Source: Limiplasma sp958448555
Lineage (GTDB): Bacteria; Bacillota; Clostridia; Christensenellales; Aristaeellaceae
DNA: 17,316 nucleotides
Assembly (NCBI GenBank): GCA_958448555.1
Contig: CAUDEL010000060.1
Span: 1 to 17,316 of the forward strand
Direction: 5' to 3'
Numbering within the stretch: the first letter of the stretch is position 1; the number at the start of each line of letters is the position of its first letter. The notes below the pieces were generated by a model. That model was not told the DNA's origin and ran no database searches. It was given only the letters and a program-made list of their open reading frames with translations. Positions 6,258 through 13,022 of the stretch are shown here, piece after piece. The position numbers and the translations under genes are program-made.

Positions 6258-8229
6258 GAACGTATGGCGGCGGGCCCTCTCCCTGGCGGCTGCCGCCGCG
6301 CTGGCGTGCACCATGACGGCCGGCGCGGCCCTGGCTGAGGCGCAGCGCTACGAGCAGCCCGCGCTCAATCCCCATGTGAAATCCATCATCGAAGCCGACG
6401 GCTATCAGTTTGTCGACCTCAACGGCAACGGCGAGCTGGACGTCTACGAGGACTGGCGGCTGGACGCCGACACCCGCGCCGACGATCTGGTGAGCCAGAT
6501 GACGGTGCGCGAGAAAATCGCCCAGATGCAGCACCCCACCTTCCTGCCCCGCGCCGACGGCGAGATCCCGTCCTATCTGCAGGAGTGGTGCAACGAGGAA
6601 GGCATCGGCATGCTGCTCATCCGTGAGCTCAGCAGCGTGGAGGCGGCGGCCACCACCATGAACATCATCCAGGAGTACGCCGAGGGTTCCCGCCTGGGCG
6701 TGCCGGTGCTGGTGTCCATGGACTCGGTGCACGGCCTGTCCTATGTGTCCGGCTCCACCGTCACCCCGCATAACCTCGCCCTGGCGGCCACCCGTGACGA
6801 GGAGCTGGTCACGAAGCTGGCCGAGATCGCCCGCGAGGAGCATCTCGCCGTGGGCGTGCGCATGACCCTCTCCCCCGAGGCCGACATCGCCTCCGAGCCC
6901 CGCTGGGGCCGCGTGATGGAGACCTTCGGCGAGGACCCCGATCTGGTCACGCAGATGGTGACGGCGCAGGTCATCGCCTTTCAGAACGGCGCCGAGGGGC
7001 TCAACACCGGCTCCATCGTGGCCTGCATGAAGCACTTCCCCGGCGCCGGCCCGCAGATGGACGGCAAGGACACCTCCCCCATCGTCTCCACCGAGGAGAC
7101 GCTGGAAACGCACCTCAAGCCCTACTACGCGGCGCTGGAGGCCAACATCGCCTCCATCATGCCCTACTATTCCGTGCCGCTGACGCTGGACATGGAAAAC
7201 TCCGCCATCGGCTCCAAGGCCACCCTTCAGGACCTGCTGCGCGATGAGATGGGCTTTGAGGGCATCATCCAGACCGACTGGGGCATGATCTGGGCCATTC
7301 AGGAGGCGCTGGGCACGATGACGGGCGAGGAGGTTTCCGACGAGGAGGCCATCCTCATCGGCGTGACCGAGAGCCGCGTGGACGGCATCGGCGGCGAGAG
7401 CATCCGTCTGATCGACCAGATGGAGCAGTACACCGGCGAGGGCAAAATCGACGAGGAGATCCTCACCGCGGCGGCCAAGCGCATCGTCAAGGTGAAGTTT
7501 GAGATGGGCGTGTTCGAAAACCCCTACTGCGACGTGGACTACGCGGTGTCCTTTGTGGGCAACGAGGAAAGCACGGCGGTGAACCTCGAGGCCGCGCGCA
7601 AGGCCATGACGCTTCTCAAGAACGACGGCATTTTGCCCCTGGACCCCGACGCCGAGCAGACCATTCTGGTGTGCGGCCCGCGCGCCGGCGACATGGACTC
7701 GCTGGTGGGCGGCTGGTCCTCCGCGCAGGAGGGGCTGACCATCGCGGACGCGGTGGCCGAGTACGCCGGCGAAAACACCACGGTCGTCTATGAGGCCGAG
7801 GATCTGGAGCGGATCGCGGAATTGGCCGAGGACGCGGACATCATCATCGTCTCCGTGGGCGAGCCCAGCTACCAGCACGATCCGCCGTGGGGCTACGACA
7901 CGCTGGAGATCACCTCCAGCCAGCAGGAGATCCTGGAGACCGCCAAGGCCAGCGGCAAGCCCATCGTGACGGTTGTCACCGGCGGCCGGCCCTACATCCT
8001 GACGTGGTGCGACGAAAACACCAACGCGATTCTGGAAGCCTATTACCCCGGCCAGCAGGGCGGCATCGCCATCGCCGAGACGCTCTACGGCATGAACAAC
8101 CCCACCGGCAAGACCCCCATCCAGTTCCCCCGGGACATGGCGTCGGTCAACAATCAGGAAGGCGACGTCTCCTTCGATCTGGAGAACCCGTTGTATGACT
8201 ACGGCTGGGGCCTGAGCTACGACGATTAA
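6247..8229 (+). CDS. Exported GH3-family glycoside hydrolase (beta-glucosidase type)
   Basis: This 660-residue enzyme is predicted to remove terminal sugars from beta-glycosides outside the membrane. Residues 1-30 are a signal peptide; AALAC (17-21) could also pass as a loose lipobox. A calcium-loop-like motif, DLNGNGELDVYE (57-68), follows. The (alpha/beta)8 domain has SEPRWGR (216-222), MKHFPG (Lys262-His263) and QTDWG with the predicted nucleophile Asp344. The C-terminal GH3 domain includes TLLKNDGILPL and GGRPYIL, and ends YDYGWGLSYDD. In the acid/base region the sequence is YQHDPPWG (Asp545), whereas the second GH3 copy has THEPAWG with Glu. Length and domain order are normal for GH3. 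Its place between the binding protein and permease genes ties it to uptake of its product. Confidence 0.92.
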   Translation: MLTKNVWRRALSLAAAAALACTMTAGAALAEAQRYEQPALNPHVKSIIEADGYQFVDLNGNGELDVYEDWRLDADTRADDLVSQMTVREKIAQMQHPTFLPRADGEIPSYLQEWCNEEGIGMLLIRELSSVEAAATTMNIIQEYAEGSRLGVPVLVSMDSVHGLSYVSGSTVTPHNLALAATRDEELVTKLAEIAREEHLAVGVRMTLSPEADIASEPRWGRVMETFGEDPDLVTQMVTAQVIAFQNGAEGLNTGSIVACMKHFPGAGPQMDGKDTSPIVSTEETLETHLKPYYAALEANIASIMPYYSVPLTLDMENSAIGSKATLQDLLRDEMGFEGIIQTDWGMIWAIQEALGTMTGEEVSDEEAILIGVTESRVDGIGGESIRLIDQMEQYTGEGKIDEEILTAAAKRIVKVKFEMGVFENPYCDVDYAVSFVGNEESTAVNLEAARKAMTLLKNDGILPLDPDAEQTILVCGPRAGDMDSLVGGWSSAQEGLTIADAVAEYAGENTTVVYEAEDLERIAELAEDADIIIVSVGEPSYQHDPPWGYDTLEITSSQQEILETAKASGKPIVTVVTGGRPYILTWCDENTNAILEAYYPGQQGGIAIAETLYGMNNPTGKTPIQFPRDMASVNNQEGDVSFDLENPLYDYGWGLSYDD

Positions 8230-8242
8230 ACGGCCGGCGGGA

Positions 8243-8330
8243 GACAGGAGCGGGAAAAAGAAGGGAAATCACGCGGCGCGCCCCGTACACGCTTCCGCCG
8301 CCGCGTCCCCCGTCCCGCTCCTGTTTTCTT
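8243..8330 (+). terminator. Two-part hairpin with T-run between the GH3 and permease genes
   Basis: The outer arms ACAGGAGCGGG (8244-8254) and CCCGCTCCTGT (8314-8324) pair perfectly and are followed by TTTCTT. Inside the loop, ACGCGGCG (8271-8278) and CGCCGCGT (8299-8306) form a second perfect stem. This may act as a partial terminator or mRNA-stabilising structure, making the upstream secreted proteins more abundant than the permeases. Confidence 0.72.
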
Positions 8331-8356
8331 CAAGCAAATGAACGGAGGCACTGCCT

Positions 8357-9388
8357 ATGGAAGCCTTTTCGGAGTTTCTGGAAAACGTCGGCTACATGAC
8401 CTTTTCCCATGAGGGATTCTGGGTCGTTCTGGCGGCGGTGTTGGCGGTGGTGGCGATCTACCAGCTGCTGGGCGTCTTTTCGCCCAAAACCATCGCGCCG
8501 GTGCGCGGCTTTCTCAAGCGCCATCCGCTGGTGTGGCTGGTGATTCCCGCGGCGCTGCTGATCTATTTCGTATACGTGTCGCTGGGCTGGAACCTGTGGG
8601 TGTCCGTCTCCGACTGGGAGGCGGGCAACCTCGAGGCCAGCTACGGCTGGGGCGGCTTTGGCAACTACGAGCGCATGTTTACAAGCGCCCAGTTCCTCCC
8701 GGCGCTGAAAAACACGCTGCTGCTGTTCTGCCTGATCCCCCTGTGCCTGCTGCTGGGCCTGGGGCTTGCGCTGGTCATGGACCAGGGCCTGAGGGGCACG
8801 GCGCTGTTTCGCACGCTGATCCTTTTGCCCTTCGCGCTGTCGTTCGTGGTTACGGGAACGGTGTGGGCCTACATGTACCGCCCCACCGGCGGCGTGCTCA
8901 ACTCCTTTCTGCGCATCCTGGGGGTGGATGTGGCGGCGGCCATGAAGGAGGGCCACCTGATGTGGGCCTCCTCCAACGACACCATCATGCTCTCCATCAT
9001 CATCGCCATGGTCTGGCAGTTCTCCGGCTATGTGGCGGTGATCTTCCTGGCGGCCATCAAAAACGTGCCCACCAACATCATCAACGCCGCCAAGCTCGAC
9101 GGCGCCTATATGCCCCGCATCTACGCCAGGATGGTCATTCCCCAGCTCAAGGGCGCCATGGGGAGCTGCATCACCATTCTGGCCATGTACGCGCTGCGCT
9201 CCTTTGACTTCATCGTGTCGCTGGTGGGCTACACCACCTCCTCGGCCTGGACGCTGCCGGTATGGATGTATAACGAAGCCTTCCAGAGCAACAGCTTTGC
9301 TTACTCCGCGGCCATCAGCTCCTTCCTGCTGGCGCTGGTGCTGGTGCTGATTCTGCCGCTGACGTACTGGACGAACAGGAGGAAGTGA
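8357..9388 (+). CDS. CUT1 ABC sugar transporter permease (MalF/UgpA/GtsB-like)
   Basis: This 343-residue inner-membrane protein is one half of the sugar channel. An additional N-terminal hydrophobic segment (about 21-41) precedes the usual six. The BPD_transp_1 domain carries the ATPase-contacting EAA-like loop starting NAAKLDGAYMPRIYARM at residue 243 and continuing to IPQLKGA. The segment ending in SLGWNLW and the following GFGNYERMF are typical of the first permease of glucose-type systems. The start is supported by GGAGG at 8344-8348. Four bases separate it from the second permease gene, so the two are co-translated. The gene looks intact and is preceded by the two-part hairpin. Confidence 0.93.
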   Translation: MEAFSEFLENVGYMTFSHEGFWVVLAAVLAVVAIYQLLGVFSPKTIAPVRGFLKRHPLVWLVIPAALLIYFVYVSLGWNLWVSVSDWEAGNLEASYGWGGFGNYERMFTSAQFLPALKNTLLLFCLIPLCLLLGLGLALVMDQGLRGTALFRTLILLPFALSFVVTGTVWAYMYRPTGGVLNSFLRILGVDVAAAMKEGHLMWASSNDTIMLSIIIAMVWQFSGYVAVIFLAAIKNVPTNIINAAKLDGAYMPRIYARMVIPQLKGAMGSCITILAMYALRSFDFIVSLVGYTTSSAWTLPVWMYNEAFQSNSFAYSAAISSFLLALVLVLILPLTYWTNRRK

Positions 9389-9392
9389 GGAT

Positions 9393-10820
9393 ATGCAAAA
9401 CGAAATGAACCTTGAACGCAGCAAGGCGGGCCAGCGGGCGCAGACGCTCAGGATCCGGCCCAAATGGCACATGACGGCGCTGCACGTCGTCTATTACCTG
9501 ATTATGATCGCCTTTCTGGTCTTTTACATGCTCCCCTTCTGGGGCACGGTGATGACGTCCTTCAAGACCAACAACGAGGTCATGACCACCACCCCCATCA
9601 CCCCGCCCTCCGAGTGGACGCTGGAGGGATATGCCAGCGCCATGGAGGAGCTGGGCCAGCCCCTTGGGATCTCGCTGATGATTACGCTGTTTGGCGCGGC
9701 GGGGTCGGTCTTTCTGGGCTCCGTGTGCGCCTATGCGCTGAGCAAGTGGCGTTTTCGGCTCAACAACGTCTTTTTCATCGCCCTGGTGGCGGCCACCTAC
9801 CTCCCCTTCCAGGCGATTCTCATCCCCCTGCTTCAGACCATCAACGCCCTGGACCTCTATGACAACGTGTGGGGCCTGGTGCTGGTGCACTCGGTCTTCG
9901 GCATGCCGATGTGTACGGTCATGATGCGCGGCTACTACGCCGACGTGCCCGACGCGCTGATCCGTCAGGCCATGATCGACGGAAACGGCATGTGGCAGAT
10001 CTACCGAAAGATCGTCGTGCCCAACACCAAGATCGCGACCATCACCGTCTTTGTCTTTCAGTGCACCTCCATCTGGAACGAGATGCTCTTTGCGCTGGTG
10101 TTGGGCGGCTACGACTCCAAGCCTGCCACCATCGCCCTCAACGAGCTGGCCGGCACCATGGCGGCCGAGTTCAACGTACCCGCGGCCGTCATGACGGATC
10201 TCCTGCGCGGCGAGCTGGGCTACACGGGCATCATCCAGACCGACTGGGGCCTCAACTTCGTGGGCGCGGCCAACGCCGGCGCGGACATCCTGGGCGGCGC
10301 GGGCGTGCGCTCCACCCGGCAGCTGCTGGAGGGCGTGGACGAGGAGCGCCTCACCGACGCCTGCCGCCGCATCCTGATCGCCAAGTTCCAGCTCGGCATC
10401 TTTGAAAACCCCTATGTGGACGAGGAAAACGCCGCGGCCGTGCTGGGCAGCGAGGAACACCGGGCCGTCGCCAAGGAGGCCGCCGCGAGGTCGTTTACGC
10501 TGCTCAAGTATGAAAACGCCGCCCCGTTGGCCGGTCAGAAGCTGATCGTGGCGGGCGAGCTGGCCCGGGACGTGCGCGCGCTCAACAGCGGCTGGACGGC
10601 CAAGGACCCGGTCGAGCTTGCGGGCACCAGCATCCTTGAGGCGTTCCAGAACAAGGCGGGCGCCGAAAACGTGACCTATATCGCCGAGGCGGCCGAGGTT
10701 CCCGCGGACCTTGCCGGCACGACCGCCATCGTCGTCATCGGCGAGGCCAGCGGCACCCATGAGCCCGCCTGGGGCACGGAAACGCTGGAATTCCCGCAGG
10801 AGCAGGTCGATCTGGTCTAG
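9393..10820 (+). CDS. Chimeric ORF: second CUT1 permease (truncated) fused to GH3 C-terminal fragment
   Basis: Residues 1 to about 262 are a MalG/GtsC-type permease, with the N-terminal segment YYLIMIAFLVFYMLPFWGT, ASEEL-type periplasmic spacing and an EAA loop at 190-215 (IRQAMIDGNGMWQIYRK, then IVVPNTK). After TMAAEFNV the expected final membrane helix is missing. The frame continues directly into GH3 sequence (VMTDLLRGELGYTGIIQTDWG, nucleophile-equivalent Asp284) and stops at a TAG at 10818-10820. The reading frame stays open past the TAG to 11123. A permease lacking its last helix and carrying a cytoplasmic or misplaced GH3 piece is unlikely to work. The cause may be a deletion that removed the permease end plus the GH3 beginning, or an assembly error. 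The permease identity is certain; the fusion as a real protein is doubtful. Confidence 0.85.
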   Translation: MQNEMNLERSKAGQRAQTLRIRPKWHMTALHVVYYLIMIAFLVFYMLPFWGTVMTSFKTNNEVMTTTPITPPSEWTLEGYASAMEELGQPLGISLMITLFGAAGSVFLGSVCAYALSKWRFRLNNVFFIALVAATYLPFQAILIPLLQTINALDLYDNVWGLVLVHSVFGMPMCTVMMRGYYADVPDALIRQAMIDGNGMWQIYRKIVVPNTKIATITVFVFQCTSIWNEMLFALVLGGYDSKPATIALNELAGTMAAEFNVPAAVMTDLLRGELGYTGIIQTDWGLNFVGAANAGADILGGAGVRSTRQLLEGVDEERLTDACRRILIAKFQLGIFENPYVDEENAAAVLGSEEHRAVAKEAAARSFTLLKYENAAPLAGQKLIVAGELARDVRALNSGWTAKDPVELAGTSILEAFQNKAGAENVTYIAEAAEVPADLAGTTAIVVIGEASGTHEPAWGTETLEFPQEQVDLV

Positions 10821-11123
10821 GCGCTCAAGGACGCGGGGGCCAACGTGATCGAGGTGGTGCTGATGAACCGCGCCTATGTGATGACGGAGATGGTGGAGCT
10901 GGCCGACAGTGTGATGCTGGCCTACCGCCCCGGCGTGACCTGCGGCGCGCAGGCCGTCGTGGACGCGCTCTACGGCGAAACCGCCATCACCGGCAAGACC
11001 CCCTTCCAGCTTCCCCGCGACATGGAGCAGGTGCTTGGCCAGCGCGAGGATCTGCCCAAGGACATCGAGGACCCGCTGTTTGAGTACGGGTTCGGCATCG
11101 ATGTGGAGAGCTTCGGCGCCTGA
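10184..11123 (+). pseudogene. C-terminal remnant of a second GH3 glycosidase, with an in-frame amber stop
   Basis: The remnant begins about where residue 330 of the intact GH3 would be and runs to a normal GH3 C-terminus (FEYGFGIDVESFGA). It keeps the nucleophile motif QTDWG, the TLLK segment, VIGEASGTHEPAWG with a Glu in the acid/base region, and the GKTPFQLPRDM block seen in the intact copy. The N-terminal half, including the signal peptide and KHF motif, is absent. TAG at 10818-10820 interrupts VDLV-ALKDAG without any frame change, so one substitution from CAG or GAG explains it. It shares a 25-base identical stretch with the intact GH3 (7260-7284 versus 10226-10250), showing paralogy. Confidence 0.85.
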
Positions 11124-11133
11124 GGAAGACCGG

Positions 11134-11161
11134 GGCCGGAGGGCCGTTTCGCCCTCCGGCC
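11134..11161 (+). other. GC-rich hairpin between the GH3 remnant and the ATPase gene
   Basis: GGCCGGAGGGC (11134-11144) and GCCCTCCGGCC (11151-11161) form a perfect 11-bp stem with a six-base loop. No T-run follows (GTGATATGG), so it is more likely an mRNA-stability or processing element than an efficient terminator. Confidence 0.7.
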
Positions 11162-11204
11162 GTGATATGGACGATTCAATCTGCTGTTTGAGAAAGGTGA
11201 TCGT

Positions 11205-12020
11205 ATGGCTTCCATCAGTATCAAGGATATGAGTGTGTCCTACAACCGCGGCAAATCCTACGTGCTGGACAAGCTGAGCCTCGAGGTCAGGGACGGCGAG
11301 TTCTGCGTCTTTCTGGGTCCCTCGGGCTGCGGCAAGTCCACGGCCATGCACTGCATCGCGGGCCTTTTGCACCCCGAGCAGGGCGAGATCCGCTTCGGCG
11401 AGGACGTGATGACCCGCGCGGGCGGGCAGAGCAAGGTGTTCGTGCCGCCGCAGGAGCGAAACATCGCCATGGTCTTTCAGGAGTACGCGCTCTACCCCAA
11501 CATGACGGTGCGCGAGAACATGTCCTTCGCCCTCAAGACCAAGAAGGCCCCCAGGGAGGAAATCAACAAGCGTGTGGACTACATGGCCCGGATGCTTTCC
11601 ATCGAGCAGCTTCTGGACCGCCGCCCCGCGGAGCTTTCCGGCGGCCAGCGCCAGCGCGTCGCGCTGGGCCGCGCACTGGTGCGCGACCCGCAGGTGTTTT
11701 TGCTGGACGAGCCGCTGGGCAACCTGGATGCCAAGCTGCGCGACCAGGTGCGCTATGAGCTCAAGAAGATCCAGCTCCAGCTTGGCATCACCACCATCTA
11801 CGTCACCCATGACCAGACCGAGGCCATGACCATGGCCGATCATATCGTGCTGCTCAAGGACGGCCGCATCATGCAACAGGGCACGCCCGACGCTCTCTAC
11901 GATCATCCGGCCAACGAGTTTGTGGCGGGCTTCCTGGGCACACCACAGATCAACCTGTTCTCCTGCGCGGTTCGGGAGCAAAGGAATGGAAGGCGGCGAG
12001 AACGTTTTGGAAGGTTATGA
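11205..12020 (+). CDS. ABC sugar transporter ATPase (MsmK/UgpC type), C-terminally truncated
   Basis: The nucleotide-binding domain is complete: Walker A GPSGCGKST (38-46), Q-loop VFQEYALYPN, signature LSGGQ (144-148), Walker B VFLLDEP (164-170) and switch His202. Homology continues to FLGTPQINLF (residue 252). The last 19 residues, SCAVREQRNGRRRERFGRL, are foreign, and the TOBE-like regulatory domain of about 100 residues normally found in this roughly 360-residue family is missing. The break coincides with the start of a CBM9-like fragment in another frame. AAAGGTGA at 11193-11200 supports the ATG. Such ATPases often energise several CUT1 importers, so loss here could matter beyond this operon. 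The core could still bind ATP; its function in vivo is uncertain. Confidence 0.88.
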   Translation: MASISIKDMSVSYNRGKSYVLDKLSLEVRDGEFCVFLGPSGCGKSTAMHCIAGLLHPEQGEIRFGEDVMTRAGGQSKVFVPPQERNIAMVFQEYALYPNMTVRENMSFALKTKKAPREEINKRVDYMARMLSIEQLLDRRPAELSGGQRQRVALGRALVRDPQVFLLDEPLGNLDAKLRDQVRYELKKIQLQLGITTIYVTHDQTEAMTMADHIVLLKDGRIMQQGTPDALYDHPANEFVAGFLGTPQINLFSCAVREQRNGRRRERFGRL

Positions 12021-12267
12021 AGTTGCCGCTACTCCTACGGAAACAGGGTTTATTTTCGAAGCTGAAATACCCTGGGTTAACTTTTCCAATGATGAAATTA
12101 GCGTATTCGTACCCAAGGATCAAGATACGGTCAACTTTAACTTCGCGATCACGGATATCTCCTATCCCTGCCCCGGTACCGAGTACATCCCTCAGATGGC
12201 TTGGACGGGAACGCTTGATATCAACACCAATCCCAGCCTGTGGGGCCGCCTGACGTTTGCCGAGTGA
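11980..12267 (+). pseudogene. C-terminal fragment of a second CBM9-like secreted protein
   Basis: In the frame ending at 12267, sequence from about SKGMEGGENVLEGYEVA to TNPSLWGRLTFAE aligns with the last third of the CBM9-like protein at 4058: shared EIPWVNFSNDE/KIPLHNLSNDQ, CPGTEY/CPGIHS and the NPSLWG ending. The signal peptide and the first two-thirds of the domain are missing. It overlaps the tail of the truncated ATPase in a different frame, so it is unlikely to be translated usefully. Positions 12001-12180 are only about 44% G+C by hand count (80 of 180), clearly poorer than the neighbours, pointing to a different origin from the intact copy. Confidence 0.82.
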
Positions 12268-12313
12268 GGCACGCGGTTCCGGGCAGGTTTCAAACCGGCG
12301 AGGACGCCGCCAT

Positions 12314-12345
12314 GGGAGAGCCCCCGCAGGGCTCTCCCGTTTTTT
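12314..12345 (+). terminator. Strong Rho-independent terminator closing the sugar locus
   Basis: GGGAGAGCCC (12314-12323) and GGGCTCTCCC (12329-12338) form a perfect 10-bp stem with a five-base loop, followed by G and six T residues (12340-12345). It ends transcription after the CBM9-like fragment. Confidence 0.93.
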
Positions 12346-12376
12346 GTACCCTGAAATGAACGGGAAGGAAAGCAAT

Positions 12377-12801
12377 ATGAAGAAAATGACGGGCCTGCTG
12401 ATAACGCTCGCGGTGATGGTACTGTGCTGTGCGTCGCCTCCGGCTGTGAAAACGGCGCGAACGTGCAGAAGGAAAACGACATGCTGGTTGTGGACTGCAC
12501 CTTCACGGACAATACGGTCTGCGCGCTGCGGCTGGACGTGTCGCCCTCCATCGCGGTGGATAACGCCTTTTCGGGCAACTGGGTGGACGTCATGGCCTAC
12601 GGAGACGCCGAGGTCACACTCGCAAACAACGCCTTCTCCGGCAGCGGCTCCTGCGCGCTGTACCTCAGGGATATCCCCTACTGCCGCATCCTGGGCAACC
12701 GCTTTGAAAACAGCCTGGGCGCAAGCGTGCAGTGCCAGGGCGACATGGGCGGCACCTCGCTGGACGCAAACGAGCTGGACAAGCCCCCGGAGATGCGCTA
12801 A
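12377..12801 (+). pseudogene. Signal peptide joined out of frame to parallel beta-helix repeats
   Basis: The ATG at 12377, preceded by GGGAAGGAAAG, opens a signal peptide (MKKMTGLLITLAVMVLCC). The frame then degenerates. From about 12430 a different frame encodes roughly five coils of a right-handed parallel beta-helix (VDCTFTDN, NAFSGN, NNAFSGSG, GNRFEN), ending at TAA 12799-12801. The pentamer TGTGC occurs twice in tandem (12423-12432); removing one copy would join the two frames into a 139-residue ORF with a lipobox (VASGC). It may be a small lipoprotein broken by a 5-base duplication, or the ends of a larger beta-helix protein joined by deletion. Such folds are common in pectin-active enzymes, but no catalytic residues can be named. 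Confidence 0.68.
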
Positions 12802-12848
12802 GCGCAACGCTCAGACGGGTGCGGCGAAACGTCCTGCCGCTGTGACCG

Positions 12849-12906
12849 TTCCTCTAAAAGGAATTTTTGCCCGGATGGCCGTCGGGGCCGTACGGGCGCC
12901 TTTTTT
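12849..12906 (+). terminator. Tandem terminators upstream of the MATE gene
   Basis: A small stem TTCCT/AGGAA (12849-12853, 12859-12863) is followed by TTTTT. Next, GCCCG-GAT-GGCC (12869-12880) pairs with GGCC-GTA-CGGGC (12886-12897), followed by GCC and six T residues (12901-12906). Together they isolate the MATE group from the sugar locus. Confidence 0.82.
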
Positions 12907-12919
12907 GTCTGCTTTTTTC

Positions 12920-12949
12920 TTGCCTTTGCTCGCCATGTCATGGTATCAT
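12920..12949 (+). promoter_or_regulatory. Probable promoter for the MATE-kinase group
   Basis: TTGCCT (12920-12925) and TATCAT (12944-12949) are 18 bases apart, and TGG directly before the -10 makes it an extended -10 promoter. It lies just after the terminators and about 75 bases before the MATE start. Confidence 0.5.
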
Positions 12950-13022
12950 TAGCAGACGCGCAGGGCACGCCCGTTCCGCCGGGGGCCTGCGCAATCCCGC
13001 ATCGCACGGAAAGGATTCAGCC

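Noticed and set aside
10818..10820. TAG reassigned as a sense codon
   Set aside because: The small membrane protein gene ends naturally at TAG (15792-15794), and all other genes are open without needing TAG read-through. A simple nonsense mutation in a remnant is more economical.
9315..11981. Very long minus-strand open frame opposite the permease, GH3 and ATPase genes
   Set aside because: It covers several unrelated genes, including two joints, and shows no domain or ribosome site. It is a by-product of GC-rich codon use on the plus strand.
12377..12952. Continuous reading of the signal peptide frame to 12952 as one protein
   Set aside because: After about residue 18 it becomes a Thr/Arg/Trp-rich shadow of the beta-helix frame and runs through a terminator.
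12257..13022. Mobile element causing the rearrangements
   Set aside because: No transposase, integrase, terminal inverted repeat or target duplication was seen near any joint; the inverted repeats here are terminators.
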